Made by a program: the position numbers and the translations under genes
Notes under the pieces: generated by a model
The model's database searches: none
What the model saw: only the letters and a program-made list of their open reading frames with translations
Told to the model about the DNA's origin: nothing
Assembly (NCBI RefSeq): GCF_002893095.1
Contig: NZ_PKQQ01000014.1
Location: 35,004-99,003 of the forward strand
Direction: 5' to 3'
DNA length: 64,000 nt
From: Stenotrophomonas sp. VV52
Lineage (GTDB): Bacteria > Pseudomonadota > Gammaproteobacteria > Xanthomonadales > Xanthomonadaceae
Shown: in pieces, positions 46,668-60,167 of the stretch
Position numbering within the stretch: position 1 is the first letter of the stretch
Layout of the letters: each line of letters starts with the position of its first letter

Positions 46668-48089
46668 CTATGGGGTCGGGGTCAGCGTTGGGGTACTGGA
46701 GCAGATCACCAGCCCTTTCGCACCACGCGTGAGGGCTACATAGAGGTTCTGCACGCTCATGCTCTCCGGATAGAGGACCACGGCAATGTCTGCCTCGAGA
46801 CCTTTCAGAAGGAGAGTGCTGCCGACTGCTCTGCGCGCAATGGGGCGGCTGAGGTGACGATTTCGCTCGCGGGCATGAAGTGCGGCTCCTAATAGATCTT
46901 GCTCTCCGTTGATAACGCTTCGCATGGCTGATCGACAGCAGTGCAGAATCTCGGGCCGATAGACCCGAGTGCCTGTCTGTTCGGCCAAAGCGTCCACCAG
47001 CCGCAAGGCGCGCGTCATGGTCCGCTCGGACTCAAAGGCGACTGCCTCAGCTTCTACAGGAGTTGGAGGTGTCCTGGCTCTCCCTCTACGAATGGTACCG
47101 ACACGCGTCACTAGATTCGCCGTGCCGACGCCCGTCATCATGAGAGCGGAGAAGGTGGCCAAGTCTTGCAGCGCACTAGGAGCCTGAAGATTGAATTGCC
47201 TGGCGAAGTTGACGAGGTCTCGCATGTCCACGGCTTCTACCGCCATTGCCCCAGGCGTTTGGCTGGTGAGTTGGTGGCGGCCTTGAACATTCATGGACTC
47301 GCCAATTACCAGAACCGTTCCTTGGCTACCAGGCGCATTGGTCCGTGCCGCAGTCAATCTTTGCTGCACTTCACTACCGGCAACCAGCTGGATCCAACGA
47401 ACGGATGACGGAGCCGTAGTTAGATCAATGGGTAAGCCGGCCGTAAGAGCATGCCTTTGGGATAGCAGCCACTGGCCCAGCTCTTCATTACCTGCAATTT
47501 GCCAGCGCCAAGGGGTTCGAAGGCTACCCGCTGCTGGGAAGGACGATTGAACGTCTTGTTCCCAGTGAACCAGCCGATTTCCGCCAAATCCGAAGATGGC
47601 CTGCAGAGGGTCACCGAGGACGCACGTGGGCAAAAGCGCAGCGAGGGTGGACACGATGGAGTGCTGAACGGTGCTGCAATCCTGATACTCGTCAACCAAA
47701 AGCCGGGCGTAAGTGGCTGCGATGGGTGCAGCGATATGCCCCGAGTCCAAGAGTTGCCGGAATGATTCACGGATCGCGGGGTAGTCGCTACCCGCGTTGT
47801 TGAGCTCCAAGAGTTGGGGATGATGGCCACTGCGCGCCGGGAACTTGGCGATGAGACGCATAGCGAATCCATCAATCGTCGACAGCCGATAGGCAGAGCT
47901 GGGCACCCCCGCGCGTTTCAAGCGTGTCCTCAACGCGGTGACGCCAGCATTTGTGTGAGTCAGAACAAGGATCGGTCTGTTCCCAGAGTGGGATGCCAGC
48001 GCCTCGGCAATCAGCTGGGTTTTGCCGCATCCTGCTGGGGCGGTGATCGATCCGCGTTGGATAGCTAGCAGATCGATTTCAGGCAGCAC
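46668..48089 (-). CDS. gajB: UvrD/PcrA-like SF1 helicase of a Gabija-type defence system
   Basis: A 473-residue SF1 helicase. Motif I ITAPAGCGKTQLIAEAL is near residue 17; motif II is RLLVDEYQDCS, motif III CVLGDPLQAIFGFGG, motif V LLLKGLEADIAVVL and motif VI YVALTRGAKGLVI. The length is close to GajB (about 490). The GTG start at 48089 lies 11 bp inside the end of the upstream OLD-nuclease gene, so they are translationally coupled in the order gajA-gajB. In Gabija, GajB senses DNA ends or activates GajA during phage infection. Confidence 0.87.
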   Translation of the reverse strand: MLPEIDLLAIQRGSITAPAGCGKTQLIAEALASHSGNRPILVLTHTNAGVTALRTRLKRAGVPSSAYRLSTIDGFAMRLIAKFPARSGHHPQLLELNNAGSDYPAIRESFRQLLDSGHIAAPIAATYARLLVDEYQDCSTVQHSIVSTLAALLPTCVLGDPLQAIFGFGGNRLVHWEQDVQSSFPAAGSLRTPWRWQIAGNEELGQWLLSQRHALTAGLPIDLTTAPSSVRWIQLVAGSEVQQRLTAARTNAPGSQGTVLVIGESMNVQGRHQLTSQTPGAMAVEAVDMRDLVNFARQFNLQAPSALQDLATFSALMMTGVGTANLVTRVGTIRRGRARTPPTPVEAEAVAFESERTMTRALRLVDALAEQTGTRVYRPEILHCCRSAMRSVINGEQDLLGAALHARERNRHLSRPIARRAVGSTLLLKGLEADIAVVLYPESMSVQNLYVALTRGAKGLVICSSTPTLTPTP

Positions 48090-49806
48090 GGGTAAAGGCC
48101 CAGAGTTGGTCTACTACTGCCTTGAAGCTAGCGTCCGCGTTTGCGTAGCCCCGAGAGACGATATCCAGGACGATTGACTGGTAAGTCGTAAGCGACTTGA
48201 ACCAGCTATTCTTTTTGATACGGGAGACTTCGCCAAGCAGTACGCGAATATCAGGCGGATAGGGTGAATTCGGCCTCAGCGCTTCGATGGACGCCAAAGT
48301 TGTTAGACCGTTCGATTTGGCAACCAGCTGTTGGTTCATAAGATCTTCGCCAACACGCTCTTTAGCCTTCAGGAGCAGGGCATCAATCGATGTGTCAGGA
48401 AGGCAGAGGAACAGCTCGTCCTCCAACGTCATTCCTGCCCGCCAAGTCACGAGGCTGCCGCCTGATTGAAGATATGCTTCTGCAACACCTGGAGCGGCAG
48501 GTTTGTCAGCGTCTATGAAGACGAGGACTCGGTAACCCAGATCCATAAGCGCAGTCGCTCGGGCAAAAGCGTTGTCCGGAGTGCCTCCGCCTGCATTGAC
48601 GTATGCACCACCTAAAGCCAAGAAAGAGGATTCTTTGCTGGCTACCCCCCATAGATCGAGGCCACGCACAAACCCTACCTCGCTTGCTCCCTCGCACACA
48701 ATCACAGACTTCGCCAGAAAGGCCTCCGGGTCAGTGCGCAGCGTGCTTTGAATCTCGTCGGTCGAGCCAGCGGAAATGACGACATGGCCAGCCGGTCGTG
48801 GCCGAACTACAAGCAGCTGCTCACCTGAAAGCTCACGAAGTGCCACAGGGGAGTGTGTTGTGAGAAACGCTTGGAGAGGCGGCGGCGTCTCCTTGGCTCC
48901 CAAGGAATCCAGCAGCCGCATGAGCCGATGGGGCTCTAACCCATATTCCACCTCATCCACCAAGGCAATCGGCGCTGACTCCGCCGCGGCCCGTTGAAGT
49001 CCCGTCACCAAGAGTCGAGAAGAACCCGTACCAAGGGACCGAAGGGGGATGCCTGCCTCGCTGTGAAGCGCGATGGCGCCTTCGCCGATGGAGACGGAGT
49101 GCGAGTCGAGTAAGGCCTGCGGCATCGATCCGACGTCAACTCCAAGGCTCTGGGCAGTTGTCCGGACGATTCCGAGTGTCTGACTCAGGTGGGGCGATGC
49201 TTGAGCGCCAAAGTTGGCGCGCGCCTGACGCGCTGCTAGAGCGAGCTGGGCTCCCAATTCTGCGCGCTCGTCTGTTAGCCGGTTGAGCACCGACCCGCGG
49301 CTCCAAGATAAGTTGGAGCTTGTAAAGCTGCCGATGCGTGCCGGAGCTAACACGATGCGTTCTTTCCAAGGCAGGCTTCGTTCCAAGCCTTGTTGAAGCG
49401 ACCTATCGGAGATCAGCGTCCAGCTGGGCTCAAGGTCCGCCCCGACTTGAAGCAGCAGCGTAAGCACTGTCTCCAACCCCGCGGCGGGTTCGTCTTCTAG
49501 GGTGTCAAATACCGAATCGAATCCTCGCAAGAAGTCGCCATAGACATCAATGTCCATCAGCGATGCCGGCAGTTCCCCGAATGTCACGGCAATACGAATG
49601 GGCTCTGAGACATCGAGGTCAAAAAAGTCCATGTCGCCGAAGGAAATGCTTCGTCGAGCACCCAAGCACAGGTCGATGGCATCGAGGATGGTGGACTTGC
49701 CACTATCGCCAGGACCGATCAAACAGTTGATGCCCGGGGCGGGCGACCAGTCGAGCGCCTTGATGGATCGAAAGTTCCGAATGGCCAAATGGCGAATTCG
49801 AGGCAT
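48079..49806 (-). CDS. gajA: OLD-family ATPase/TOPRIM nuclease of a Gabija-type defence system
   Basis: A 575-residue protein, almost the length of GajA from Bacillus cereus VD045. The ABC-type ATPase has Walker A LIGPGDSGKSTILDA (near residue 35), a signature-like SLGTGSSRLLVTGLQRA and Walker B IALVDEVEYGLEPHRL. A TOPRIM domain follows: VIVCEGASEVGFVRGLDL (near 345) and LVFIDADKPA. In Gabija this enzyme nicks DNA when nucleotide pools fall, stopping phage replication. ATG 49806 starts MPRIRHLAIRNFRSIKALDW. The adjacent overlapping helicase supports a Gabija call over a stand-alone OLD nuclease. Confidence 0.88.
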   Translation of the reverse strand: MPRIRHLAIRNFRSIKALDWSPAPGINCLIGPGDSGKSTILDAIDLCLGARRSISFGDMDFFDLDVSEPIRIAVTFGELPASLMDIDVYGDFLRGFDSVFDTLEDEPAAGLETVLTLLLQVGADLEPSWTLISDRSLQQGLERSLPWKERIVLAPARIGSFTSSNLSWSRGSVLNRLTDERAELGAQLALAARQARANFGAQASPHLSQTLGIVRTTAQSLGVDVGSMPQALLDSHSVSIGEGAIALHSEAGIPLRSLGTGSSRLLVTGLQRAAAESAPIALVDEVEYGLEPHRLMRLLDSLGAKETPPPLQAFLTTHSPVALRELSGEQLLVVRPRPAGHVVISAGSTDEIQSTLRTDPEAFLAKSVIVCEGASEVGFVRGLDLWGVASKESSFLALGGAYVNAGGGTPDNAFARATALMDLGYRVLVFIDADKPAAPGVAEAYLQSGGSLVTWRAGMTLEDELFLCLPDTSIDALLLKAKERVGEDLMNQQLVAKSNGLTTLASIEALRPNSPYPPDIRVLLGEVSRIKKNSWFKSLTTYQSIVLDIVSRGYANADASFKAVVDQLWAFTRAA

Positions 49807-50157
49807 GGGGCGTCCTGTAAGAGGCTTGGTCAACGGTCCGTGTAGGACGCAGACTGACACCAACTCCTACTACGCCCCTGAGGCAATCCTAGCCCTAAAG
49901 CGTTCTGCCAGTCATTGGCTCATTGGTGGAACTTGGCGCCACGCCGAGCTGCTTCGCGAACTTCCCTAACCTGTAACGCGGCAACACTGAGAGAGCGGTT
50001 CCAGGTCGCTTCTTCCGTGGTCACCTGCCCGCTTGCAGGCGACGGAGGTCCGTTCATCGCCAACAGCGGACTTCCCTGAGCGAAGGAAATTGGTTCGCGA
50101 AGCTGAATAGGCTTGAGCTGGTGTCCGCCCGGCGCGCGGCGGTGCTAGGATTCGGCC

Positions 50158-50457
50158 ATGGACATCGGTCGGACAACCTTAACCGTCGGCGTCGCCATAG
50201 TCGCGGTTTCTTGCGGCGGGTCCCAGGGGCGCTGGACTGCCTTTGTCTATCCGCCCGGCGCGTCCACTCAGGAAGTCCGTCACGCTGTTTATGGCGATTA
50301 CGACACCTTCGAGCATTGCCAGGCGGCTGCAATAGCCGCCCTGAGAAATAGCCCTCCACTGCCAGGGGCGCAGGAAGTGGGATCTTACGAATGTGGGCGC
50401 GCGTGTCGATATGACGTCGACATGGACTTGTACGTCTGCGACCAAACTCGCAAGTAG
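50158..50457 (+). CDS. Small predicted lipoprotein of unknown function
   Basis: A 99-residue protein with a short hydrophobic leader and lipobox-like VAIVAVSCGGSQ. The mature part is small and has four more cysteines (EHCQAAAI, SYECGRACRYDVD, YVCDQ), suggesting disulfides in the periplasm. ATG at 50158. It lies between the Gabija pair and the metal cluster, convergent with the MFS gene. I do not recognise a family. Confidence 0.6.
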   Translation: MDIGRTTLTVGVAIVAVSCGGSQGRWTAFVYPPGASTQEVRHAVYGDYDTFEHCQAAAIAALRNSPPLPGAQEVGSYECGRACRYDVDMDLYVCDQTRK

Positions 50458-50492
50458 GTAGCTCCGTGCTCGCCGCCCGCCTGGCGCCTTGG

Positions 50493-51827
50493 TCAGCCTG
50501 GCCAGCGTGTGTGAAGTTGATCGATGACAAACCGGTGACGGTGCGTGCCATCCACGTCTCGGTGTGCCAAGAGGTGCGGGTCGTCCTCAGCAAGATGTTC
50601 GTGCTTATGCGCTATCTCCTCTGGATCGTGCGCCGGCCATCTGCGCCACGCGGCGACCAAACCGAGTGTGGCCAGAATCCCCAAGGCGGCCAAGGCAACA
50701 TGCAAGCCGTAGCGCGCACCAACCCACCCGGCGAGTGGATAGGCGATCAACCAGCAAACATGCGATAGGGAAAATTGGGCAGCGAAGAGGAATGGTAGAT
50801 CGGCGGACTCAGCCGAACGCCGCAGCAGCCGCCCGCCGGGGGTAACCAAGCCGGCATACGCCATGCCCAGCAGCGTCCAGGCCGGAATGACCGCCGTCCA
50901 CCCGGGATGTCCCTTCAGGGCAAACCAGACGCCAAGGAAGGTAACCAGGACAACTGACATGAACAGTCCTGCAGCCAACATTACTGTCCGGTCCGAAATG
51001 CGGTCGAGAACCTTCGGAAGAAGAAGTGCGACCAGCATGGACCCGCCTCCGAAGGCCGCCAGCGCCCATGCAACCTGCTCCTCCGCCCCGCCCAGAACGG
51101 TGCGGACCATAACCACCGTATTGACGAACACCATCGCGCCGCCGGCTGCGGCGCAGAGGTTCAACGCGAGCAGGCCCTGCAATCGCGGTGTGCGGAGGTA
51201 GATTCGCATTCCACGGATGGCTCGGGCATAGGGACCGTCCTTGGAAGAGACCGCAGCGAGGGCCGGGAAGGTGGTGGACGCGACGAGCAGCGCCGAGAGG
51301 ATGAAACCTACCGAGGTACCAGCGAACAGCCCGTGGAAGCTAATGATCGTCAGCAGTGCGGCAGCAAGCGCCGGGCTCAGCAGGCTTTCAAGGTCATATG
51401 CCAATCGGGAAAGTGAGAGCGCACGGGTGTAATCACGCTCTTCTTGAAGAATTTCGGGGATGGTGGATTGAAACAGCGGCGTGAAACATGCCGATGCCGA
51501 CTGCAGCACAGCGATGAGGACATACACCTGCCAGATCTCGGTGACGAAGGGCAGGCAGACCGCCACAACCGCACGAACCAGATCGAGTGCGATCAGCACC
51601 CGCTTGCGCAGCCGTGCAGGGACCAACGCTCCTGAAACGGGCGCCAAGGTCACGTACACGACCATCTTGATCGCCAGCGCGGTGCCCAACACCGCTCCGG
51701 CCTGGCTGCCAGCGAGGTCGTAGGCCAGGAGGGCAAGGGCGACAGTCGCCAAGCCGGTTCCGACCAGGGCGACTATCTGGGCACCAAACAGGCGCCGAAA
51801 CGCCGGGTGACTCAGTACTTCGAGCAT
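50493..51827 (-). CDS. MFS exporter with His-rich C-terminus (NreB-like)
   Basis: A 444-residue protein with about twelve membrane segments in MFS style (PAFRRLFGAQIVALVGTGLA at the N-terminus). The cytosolic tail is rich in histidine and acid residues (EEIAHKHEHLAEDDPHLLAH, DGTHRHRF), a feature of NreB-type nickel exporters. ATG 51827 was chosen because the preceding 12 codons carry no hydrophobic pattern. It lies downstream of the RND cluster on the same strand, so it is likely a further metal exporter. Nickel or cobalt is the favoured substrate, by inference. Confidence 0.8.
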   Translation of the reverse strand: MLEVLSHPAFRRLFGAQIVALVGTGLATVALALLAYDLAGSQAGAVLGTALAIKMVVYVTLAPVSGALVPARLRKRVLIALDLVRAVVAVCLPFVTEIWQVYVLIAVLQSASACFTPLFQSTIPEILQEERDYTRALSLSRLAYDLESLLSPALAAALLTIISFHGLFAGTSVGFILSALLVASTTFPALAAVSSKDGPYARAIRGMRIYLRTPRLQGLLALNLCAAAGGAMVFVNTVVMVRTVLGGAEEQVAWALAAFGGGSMLVALLLPKVLDRISDRTVMLAAGLFMSVVLVTFLGVWFALKGHPGWTAVIPAWTLLGMAYAGLVTPGGRLLRRSAESADLPFLFAAQFSLSHVCWLIAYPLAGWVGARYGLHVALAALGILATLGLVAAWRRWPAHDPEEIAHKHEHLAEDDPHLLAHRDVDGTHRHRFVIDQLHTRWPG

Positions 51828-51992
51828 GGGATTGTCCTGGTAGCAACGTTCTGACGGCACCAACCCGTGTGCGCCCTTTTGCCCGGATTCAGGGCAGAGG
51901 CGGCAGACAGGCGGAGTGTACGCCCACCACTGTTCGGGTCGAGGTGACGACCCCGCCGGAATGGCAGGGTCGTTGGCTAAATCCGAGTGGAT

Positions 51993-52232
51993 TTACTTCT
52001 TCTTCGGAGCTGCCTGTGCGTCGCAACGTTCCTTCAGCGCCTTGGTCTGGGCATCCTTGAGGTCCACCTTGTACTTCGAACGGTCGGCAAGCTGTTCGCA
52101 AGTCGTCGGCTTGGCCTTGGGAGCAGCCGGGGGAGCCGGATCGGCATGGAGGGCAGGATCATGAGCGGATGCCGTGGTGAAAAGGGACATGCTGAAAAGC
52201 AGGCCGGCAATTACTGCGCTATGAGTTTTCAT
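51993..52232 (-). CDS. Small periplasmic protein in the metal cluster
   Basis: A 79-residue protein with signal peptide (MKTHSAVIAGLLFSMSLFTT ASA). The mature part has HDPALHADPAPPAAPKAKP, then a charged helix with two cysteines (TTCEQLADRSKYKV, LKERCDAQ). The histidines after the signal cleavage site may bind metal. It lies 40 bp after the anchor-protein gene. No family name is known to me. Confidence 0.72.
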   Translation of the reverse strand: MKTHSAVIAGLLFSMSLFTTASAHDPALHADPAPPAAPKAKPTTCEQLADRSKYKVDLKDAQTKALKERCDAQAAPKKK

Positions 52233-52271
52233 GTTGTTTCTCCTCGGGTTGGGTCGGCGAAGTGCCGGGTG

Positions 52272-52910
52272 TTACGGCTGATAGATGTCGGCTTGGTAGC
52301 CCACAAGTTCGATGCTCACGGTCACCGGCGTGTCGCTTCGGTTCTGCCAGTACCACCCATGAGTTCCTTCAAATGGCGCGACGAAGGTGCCGTGCGCCTC
52401 CCGCTGCGCAGCTTCGACGGCGTAGCTGGTCCATGCACCCTTCACGTCGGGCCGCTCACCATGCATATCGACTGCTACATCACCGGTCGCCTTCCAGCTG
52501 AACAGAATTCCCGCGCCAGCAGCCATGTGGGATTTGACCTCTTTGCCTTTCCCCGGCTCCAGCGTGATCGTCATCGCGTCCTGGCGAAGCTCACCGTTGG
52601 TGAGCGATACCGCGGCTGGATCAAGCGATTGCCCCTTGTTCGCCCCGAACGCAGCCGCAGCCTTTTCCGCCAAGGTGGTCGCTGCGTCCGATGCTGTCGA
52701 GGACGTCGGCGTAGCCGGGTCTGCGGCGGTGCTTCCGCCGTCTGCCAGGGCAGTCAGGCCCAGCGCTCGGCCGATCCCGGTGGGATCAATGCCGTACTCC
52801 GCCGGCAGAACGGCCGTAACGAGAAGCGCGCCGGCAATGGCGGCAGCGACAAGGGTCGACTTCAGCAGGCGGCCAGTCGTGGGAAGTGGTTGATTGATAG
52901 TGATTGACAT
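52272..52910 (-). CDS. Membrane-anchored periplasmic protein of the metal cluster
   Basis: A 212-residue protein with one N-terminal membrane helix (LLKSTLVAAAIAGALLVTAVLP, about residues 14-35), an Ala/Thr/Ser-rich linker and a beta-rich periplasmic domain (SHMAAGAGILFSWKATGDVA, GTFVAPFEGTHGWYWQN). This matches the conserved 'transmembrane anchor protein' often found next to HupE/UreJ genes in czc-type clusters. It probably assists the efflux complex or senses metal in the periplasm (inference). Confidence 0.78.
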   Translation of the reverse strand: MSITINQPLPTTGRLLKSTLVAAAIAGALLVTAVLPAEYGIDPTGIGRALGLTALADGGSTAADPATPTSSTASDAATTLAEKAAAAFGANKGQSLDPAAVSLTNGELRQDAMTITLEPGKGKEVKSHMAAGAGILFSWKATGDVAVDMHGERPDVKGAWTSYAVEAAQREAHGTFVAPFEGTHGWYWQNRSDTPVTVSIELVGYQADIYQP

Positions 52911-52929
52911 GATGGGTCTCGGTCAGAAA

Positions 52930-56804
<3,875 letters not shown>

Positions 56805-58040
56805 TTAGTGGTCGTGGCTTGCGCCGGACTTTTCGATGTCGGCACGAATCAGGTAGCTCTGCTCGGAAACGTACCGGGTTCCCGGCTTAAGCCCTTTCAG
56901 TACCTCCACGCGATCGCCATCGCGCCTACCCAGTTCAAGCATCCGCACCTCATAGCTGTTGCCCACTTGGGCGAATACCACGGTGAAGTCCCGAAAACGC
57001 TGCAGGCCCGATTCCTTTACTGTTAATGGAACCTCCGTTTCCGCGATGACGACTTCGGCGGATACGGCCATTCCTGGTCGCCACCTGCCCTCGCTGTTGG
57101 TAAGGGCCACACGTGCCACCACGGTCTGGCCAGCGCTGGCCAACGGAAGGATGCCCTGCAGCTTTCCCGTTGCTTCCAAACCGCCTGTTGCCGAGCGAAT
57201 GGTCACCATCTGGCCTGGCGACAGTCGCTCGGCATCGCTTCCCAGCGCACGCAGGTCCACCCAGACCTCCGAAAGGTCGGCAATTTCAAACAGCGTGTTG
57301 TCGGCAGCGACATCGCCTACCGACGTGCTGCGCGCGAGTACGACTCCACTGAAAGGTGCCGTGACGGAGTAGGTCCGCATGCTGTCATTGCCCTCGACTG
57401 TGGCCAACGTCTGACCAGCCGAGACGCGTTGTCCCATCTCGACCGCCACACTGCGGACCACGCCAGGGAAGCGTGCCTTGACCGCAGCAAATCGGCCGGT
57501 GTCGACCGCGACGTTGCCCATGAGGGAAACGGTGTCCCGGATGGTCACCGGTTCGGCGGACTCGACCACGACACCTGCGTCGGCAGCGGCTTTCGGATCT
57601 ATCGTGGTGCGCCCTTCATAGGAGGCGTAAGACCAGGCGTAGTTCTTTCCACCCACCACCGCATCGGCTTTGACATCAAAGGAATGCGGCTCGACCACCT
57701 CCCCGCTGCCGACCAGGTAGTCCTTCTCTGGAATAAAGCTGAAGTTGTTGACTTCGCCGTCCAGACGCTTGAGTTGTATCGTCGCTTTGACTTCTCCAGG
57801 TGCCAGCGGTTTGTCGTTGCGATAGGCATACAGCCGGAAATGAGGCGGGGTATTGGTTTCGTAAACAGTTACTTCAAGGGCGAAGTCGCCGTCGCGAAGC
57901 ATGCGACCGCGATGCGGCCCTCGCTCATAGTCGCCTGCGGTCGCAGCAGTGTCCTCTGGCTTTGCTCGTTGCGACGATTCGTTGCCACCGCACGCAGCCA
58001 GGGCAATTGGAAGCAGGATCAGGAATACGTATCGGTTCAT
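56805..58040 (-). CDS. czcB: RND efflux periplasmic adaptor (CzcB-like), lipoprotein
   Basis: A 411-residue membrane fusion protein. The signal ends in a lipobox (LPIALAACGGNE). An N-terminal domain of about 110 residues (HRGRMLRDGDFALEVTVYET) is typical of the CzcB group. The lipoyl/HlyD domain follows (FPGVVRSVAVEMGQRVSAGQ, VTAPFSGVVLARS), then beta-barrel and membrane-proximal parts. The C-terminus ends ASHDH, a possible metal ligand. Start ATG overlaps the upstream outer-membrane gene stop. Confidence 0.92.
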   Translation of the reverse strand: MNRYVFLILLPIALAACGGNESSQRAKPEDTAATAGDYERGPHRGRMLRDGDFALEVTVYETNTPPHFRLYAYRNDKPLAPGEVKATIQLKRLDGEVNNFSFIPEKDYLVGSGEVVEPHSFDVKADAVVGGKNYAWSYASYEGRTTIDPKAAADAGVVVESAEPVTIRDTVSLMGNVAVDTGRFAAVKARFPGVVRSVAVEMGQRVSAGQTLATVEGNDSMRTYSVTAPFSGVVLARSTSVGDVAADNTLFEIADLSEVWVDLRALGSDAERLSPGQMVTIRSATGGLEATGKLQGILPLASAGQTVVARVALTNSEGRWRPGMAVSAEVVIAETEVPLTVKESGLQRFRDFTVVFAQVGNSYEVRMLELGRRDGDRVEVLKGLKPGTRYVSEQSYLIRADIEKSGASHDH

Positions 58041-59287
58041 GGGCGAATGTCCAAGGCAGAAGCGGTGAGGCGGTCGGCCTCGACCAGGAGACGGAGATAG
58101 CGCGCGGCGGCTTCGACTTCCCGTTCGCGAAGATCGAAGAGCCTTTGCTGAGCCTGGCTGAGTACCAGGAAGGAGAAGCGTCCTTCCTCAAAGCCCCTGC
58201 GGCTCTGATCAAAGGCCTGCTGGGCCTTTGGCAACTGACGCTGGCGCACTGACTCCACTTCCGATTGCGCTTGCTTGAGCTGTTGGTAGATGCCAAACAG
58301 CTCCTGACGCATTTCCAGCATCTGCGCCTGGCGCCGGTATTTGAGAGAGGTGAGTTCGTAGTCCGCTTCAGCCACGGAGAAGTCCGATCGCCGACGGCTC
58401 CCCAACGGGACGGAGACGGACATCACCAGGCCGCTGTCCTTGGTGGCTTCCAGTCGGCGGATGCCGAGGCCAACGCTGACATCCGGCTTGGCGCTAGCGC
58501 GGGCGATCTCCCTCCTTGCATCTATAACTCCGGCTTGAGCGTCCAAGGCGCGCTGTTGTGGTGTCGTGGCGAGGCGCCGGCTCAGATCATCAAAATCATC
58601 CAGAGGGGGAAGGACCGCGGTATCCCCTGCAACCGAGCCGAAATCCGGACTTGGCGCCCCCCACGTGGCAGCCAGCGACATTCGCGCGCTTTCCAGAGCC
58701 TGCAATGCCTGCTCCCGCTTCAGCTCGGCATCGAGCAGGGCGATCTCGGCGGATCTCAGGTCCGAGTCGGGATTGCGGGCGGCCGCGACCCAACGGGCCA
58801 CTTCACGGCGCATGGCGCTGGCCATTTTGATGCGCTCTTCGGCGTGCTCGACATGCTCCTGGGCGGCCAGCACGTCGACGAAACGCCCTGCGGCCAAAGT
58901 TGCGATAGCGATACGGGTGACGTCCGCTTCGCTTCGGGCAGCGTCCACCTCGGCGCCGCCGAGCGCTTGGCGCGCAGCCCGCTTCCCACCCAGTTCTAGA
59001 ACCTTGGAGATGCGGAAGGTGGATTCGGCGGCGTCTAGGCCGCTCAGGCCGCCTGAGCCAGCCACGTTTTCAAGCTCGCCGCCCAGCACGAGCGGCGTAG
59101 GCAATGCCTCCCGGCCCGCCCGGCTTCTGACAGCTTCCAGTCGAGCGGTGTCTGCCTGGACGCTGGGATGGGTGCCGAGGGCGCGGGCGACCACATCCTC
59201 CAAGCGCAGCACTTCAGCGGCATGGCCAGGCACGGCCACACCGTAGGCGCCGGCTATGGCGAGCGCCCACAAACTACGTAATTTCAC
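58037..59287 (-). CDS. czcC: Outer-membrane efflux factor (CzcC/TolC-like)
   Basis: A 416-residue protein with a signal peptide (MKLRSLWALAIAGAYGVAVP GHA) and long helices with repeated Ala/Glu/Arg heptads. TolC-type conserved patches occur (VARALGTHPSVQADTARLEA, VAGSGGLSGLDAAESTFRIS, QSRRGFEEGRFSFLVLSQAQ). It provides the exit duct of the pump. It is the promoter-proximal gene of the czcCBA block, 90 bp after the small gene at 59378. Confidence 0.92.
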   Translation of the reverse strand: MKLRSLWALAIAGAYGVAVPGHAAEVLRLEDVVARALGTHPSVQADTARLEAVRSRAGREALPTPLVLGGELENVAGSGGLSGLDAAESTFRISKVLELGGKRAARQALGGAEVDAARSEADVTRIAIATLAAGRFVDVLAAQEHVEHAEERIKMASAMRREVARWVAAARNPDSDLRSAEIALLDAELKREQALQALESARMSLAATWGAPSPDFGSVAGDTAVLPPLDDFDDLSRRLATTPQQRALDAQAGVIDARREIARASAKPDVSVGLGIRRLEATKDSGLVMSVSVPLGSRRRSDFSVAEADYELTSLKYRRQAQMLEMRQELFGIYQQLKQAQSEVESVRQRQLPKAQQAFDQSRRGFEEGRFSFLVLSQAQQRLFDLREREVEAAARYLRLLVEADRLTASALDIRP

Positions 59288-59377
59288 GGAAAATCTCCGA
59301 CGATGGTCATGACGACGCGCTGCCGGCCAACATTGGGTGGACAGCGCGCTCAGGCCGCTACAGCGCGGCAGGTGTCG

Positions 59378-59746
59378 TCAGACGATCGGAGGTCTGAATG
59401 GCGAGCCGCGATGACCAGAGGGCTCATCGACGGAGTGCAGGCCGGGCAGTAAAGATGCCGGCGGAACAGTTGCTAGGTTCAGATTCGAAGACACCAGCAT
59501 GCCGGCAAAGCTCACATCGGCCTGGTGAAGGACGCTGTGCACGCCCGATGCATGCTTCGGATCTACGTTGTCGCCAGTTCCAGGACCGTGTGAGTGCCCG
59601 TGCTCTGCCGTTGCAGCGATGTCGTGCTCGGCAGTATGGAGCTCGCCCTGTTGGATCACGATCGGCCGAACAACGACGCTCAACAGCATCAGCACGAAAA
59701 GGCTGAACCGGATGAGTCGACGGTGGCGGGCCGAGAAGGCGGACAT
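59378..59746 (-). CDS. Small His-rich membrane-anchored protein (CzcI-like position)
   Basis: A 122-residue protein with one hydrophobic segment (IRFSLFVLMLLSVVVRPIV) and a His-rich periplasmic part (HTAEHDIAATAEHGHSHGPG). It precedes czcC, the place of czcI in Cupriavidus czc operons, where it affects metal-dependent expression. Homology to CzcI itself cannot be shown by reading. ATG 59746 precedes MSAFSARHRR. Likely a metal-binding accessory or regulator. Confidence 0.7.
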   Translation of the reverse strand: MSAFSARHRRLIRFSLFVLMLLSVVVRPIVIQQGELHTAEHDIAATAEHGHSHGPGTGDNVDPKHASGVHSVLHQADVSFAGMLVSSNLNLATVPPASLLPGLHSVDEPSGHRGSPFRPPIV

Positions 59747-60167
59747 GAAAGGAAGAATAGAGGCAGTCAAGCTGAGTTGTCGAGAGCCCTGAGTTGGAGC
59801 CCCCCCTGATCCAGTTATGGCTTGGCGCTCGAGGGAGGGCGTCGCTTAAGCCCACTCCGATCAGATCGCATTGCCTCAGGTATCGCCGCGCCTGCTGCCG
59901 CTTCTGGCCGATAGCGGCCGCCCAGTAAGGATGGTGCCGGCCAGAGGCTGGAACTGGGCCTCACTGCTCTCTGGAACCGCGTCCTCCAGGCTCGTTCCAA
60001 CGTCGAATGGGGCCTGGCCCCTCTCTCAGGCGTTGGGCGATTCTGCGCTGCTTATGGGATTCAGTAAGACCATATCCGTACCACTAGGCTCACCGTTGGA
60101 CTTTCAGGTTAAAAGGGCGCAGCGTTCGCTTCTCGCCCAACAGGGCCATTGATTTCGGAGAGCGCAG
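59747..60167. other. Intergenic region between the metal operon and the phosphatase gene
   Basis: About 420 bp with divergent genes on both sides, so it must hold the promoter of the metal operon. No dyad of the MerR or ArsR type stood out, and no regulator gene is present. I see nothing else here. Confidence 0.5.

Noticed and set aside
46509..46892. 127-codon plus-strand frame overlapping the end of gajB
   Set aside because: Over half lies antisense to gajB and the translation shows no recognisable feature.
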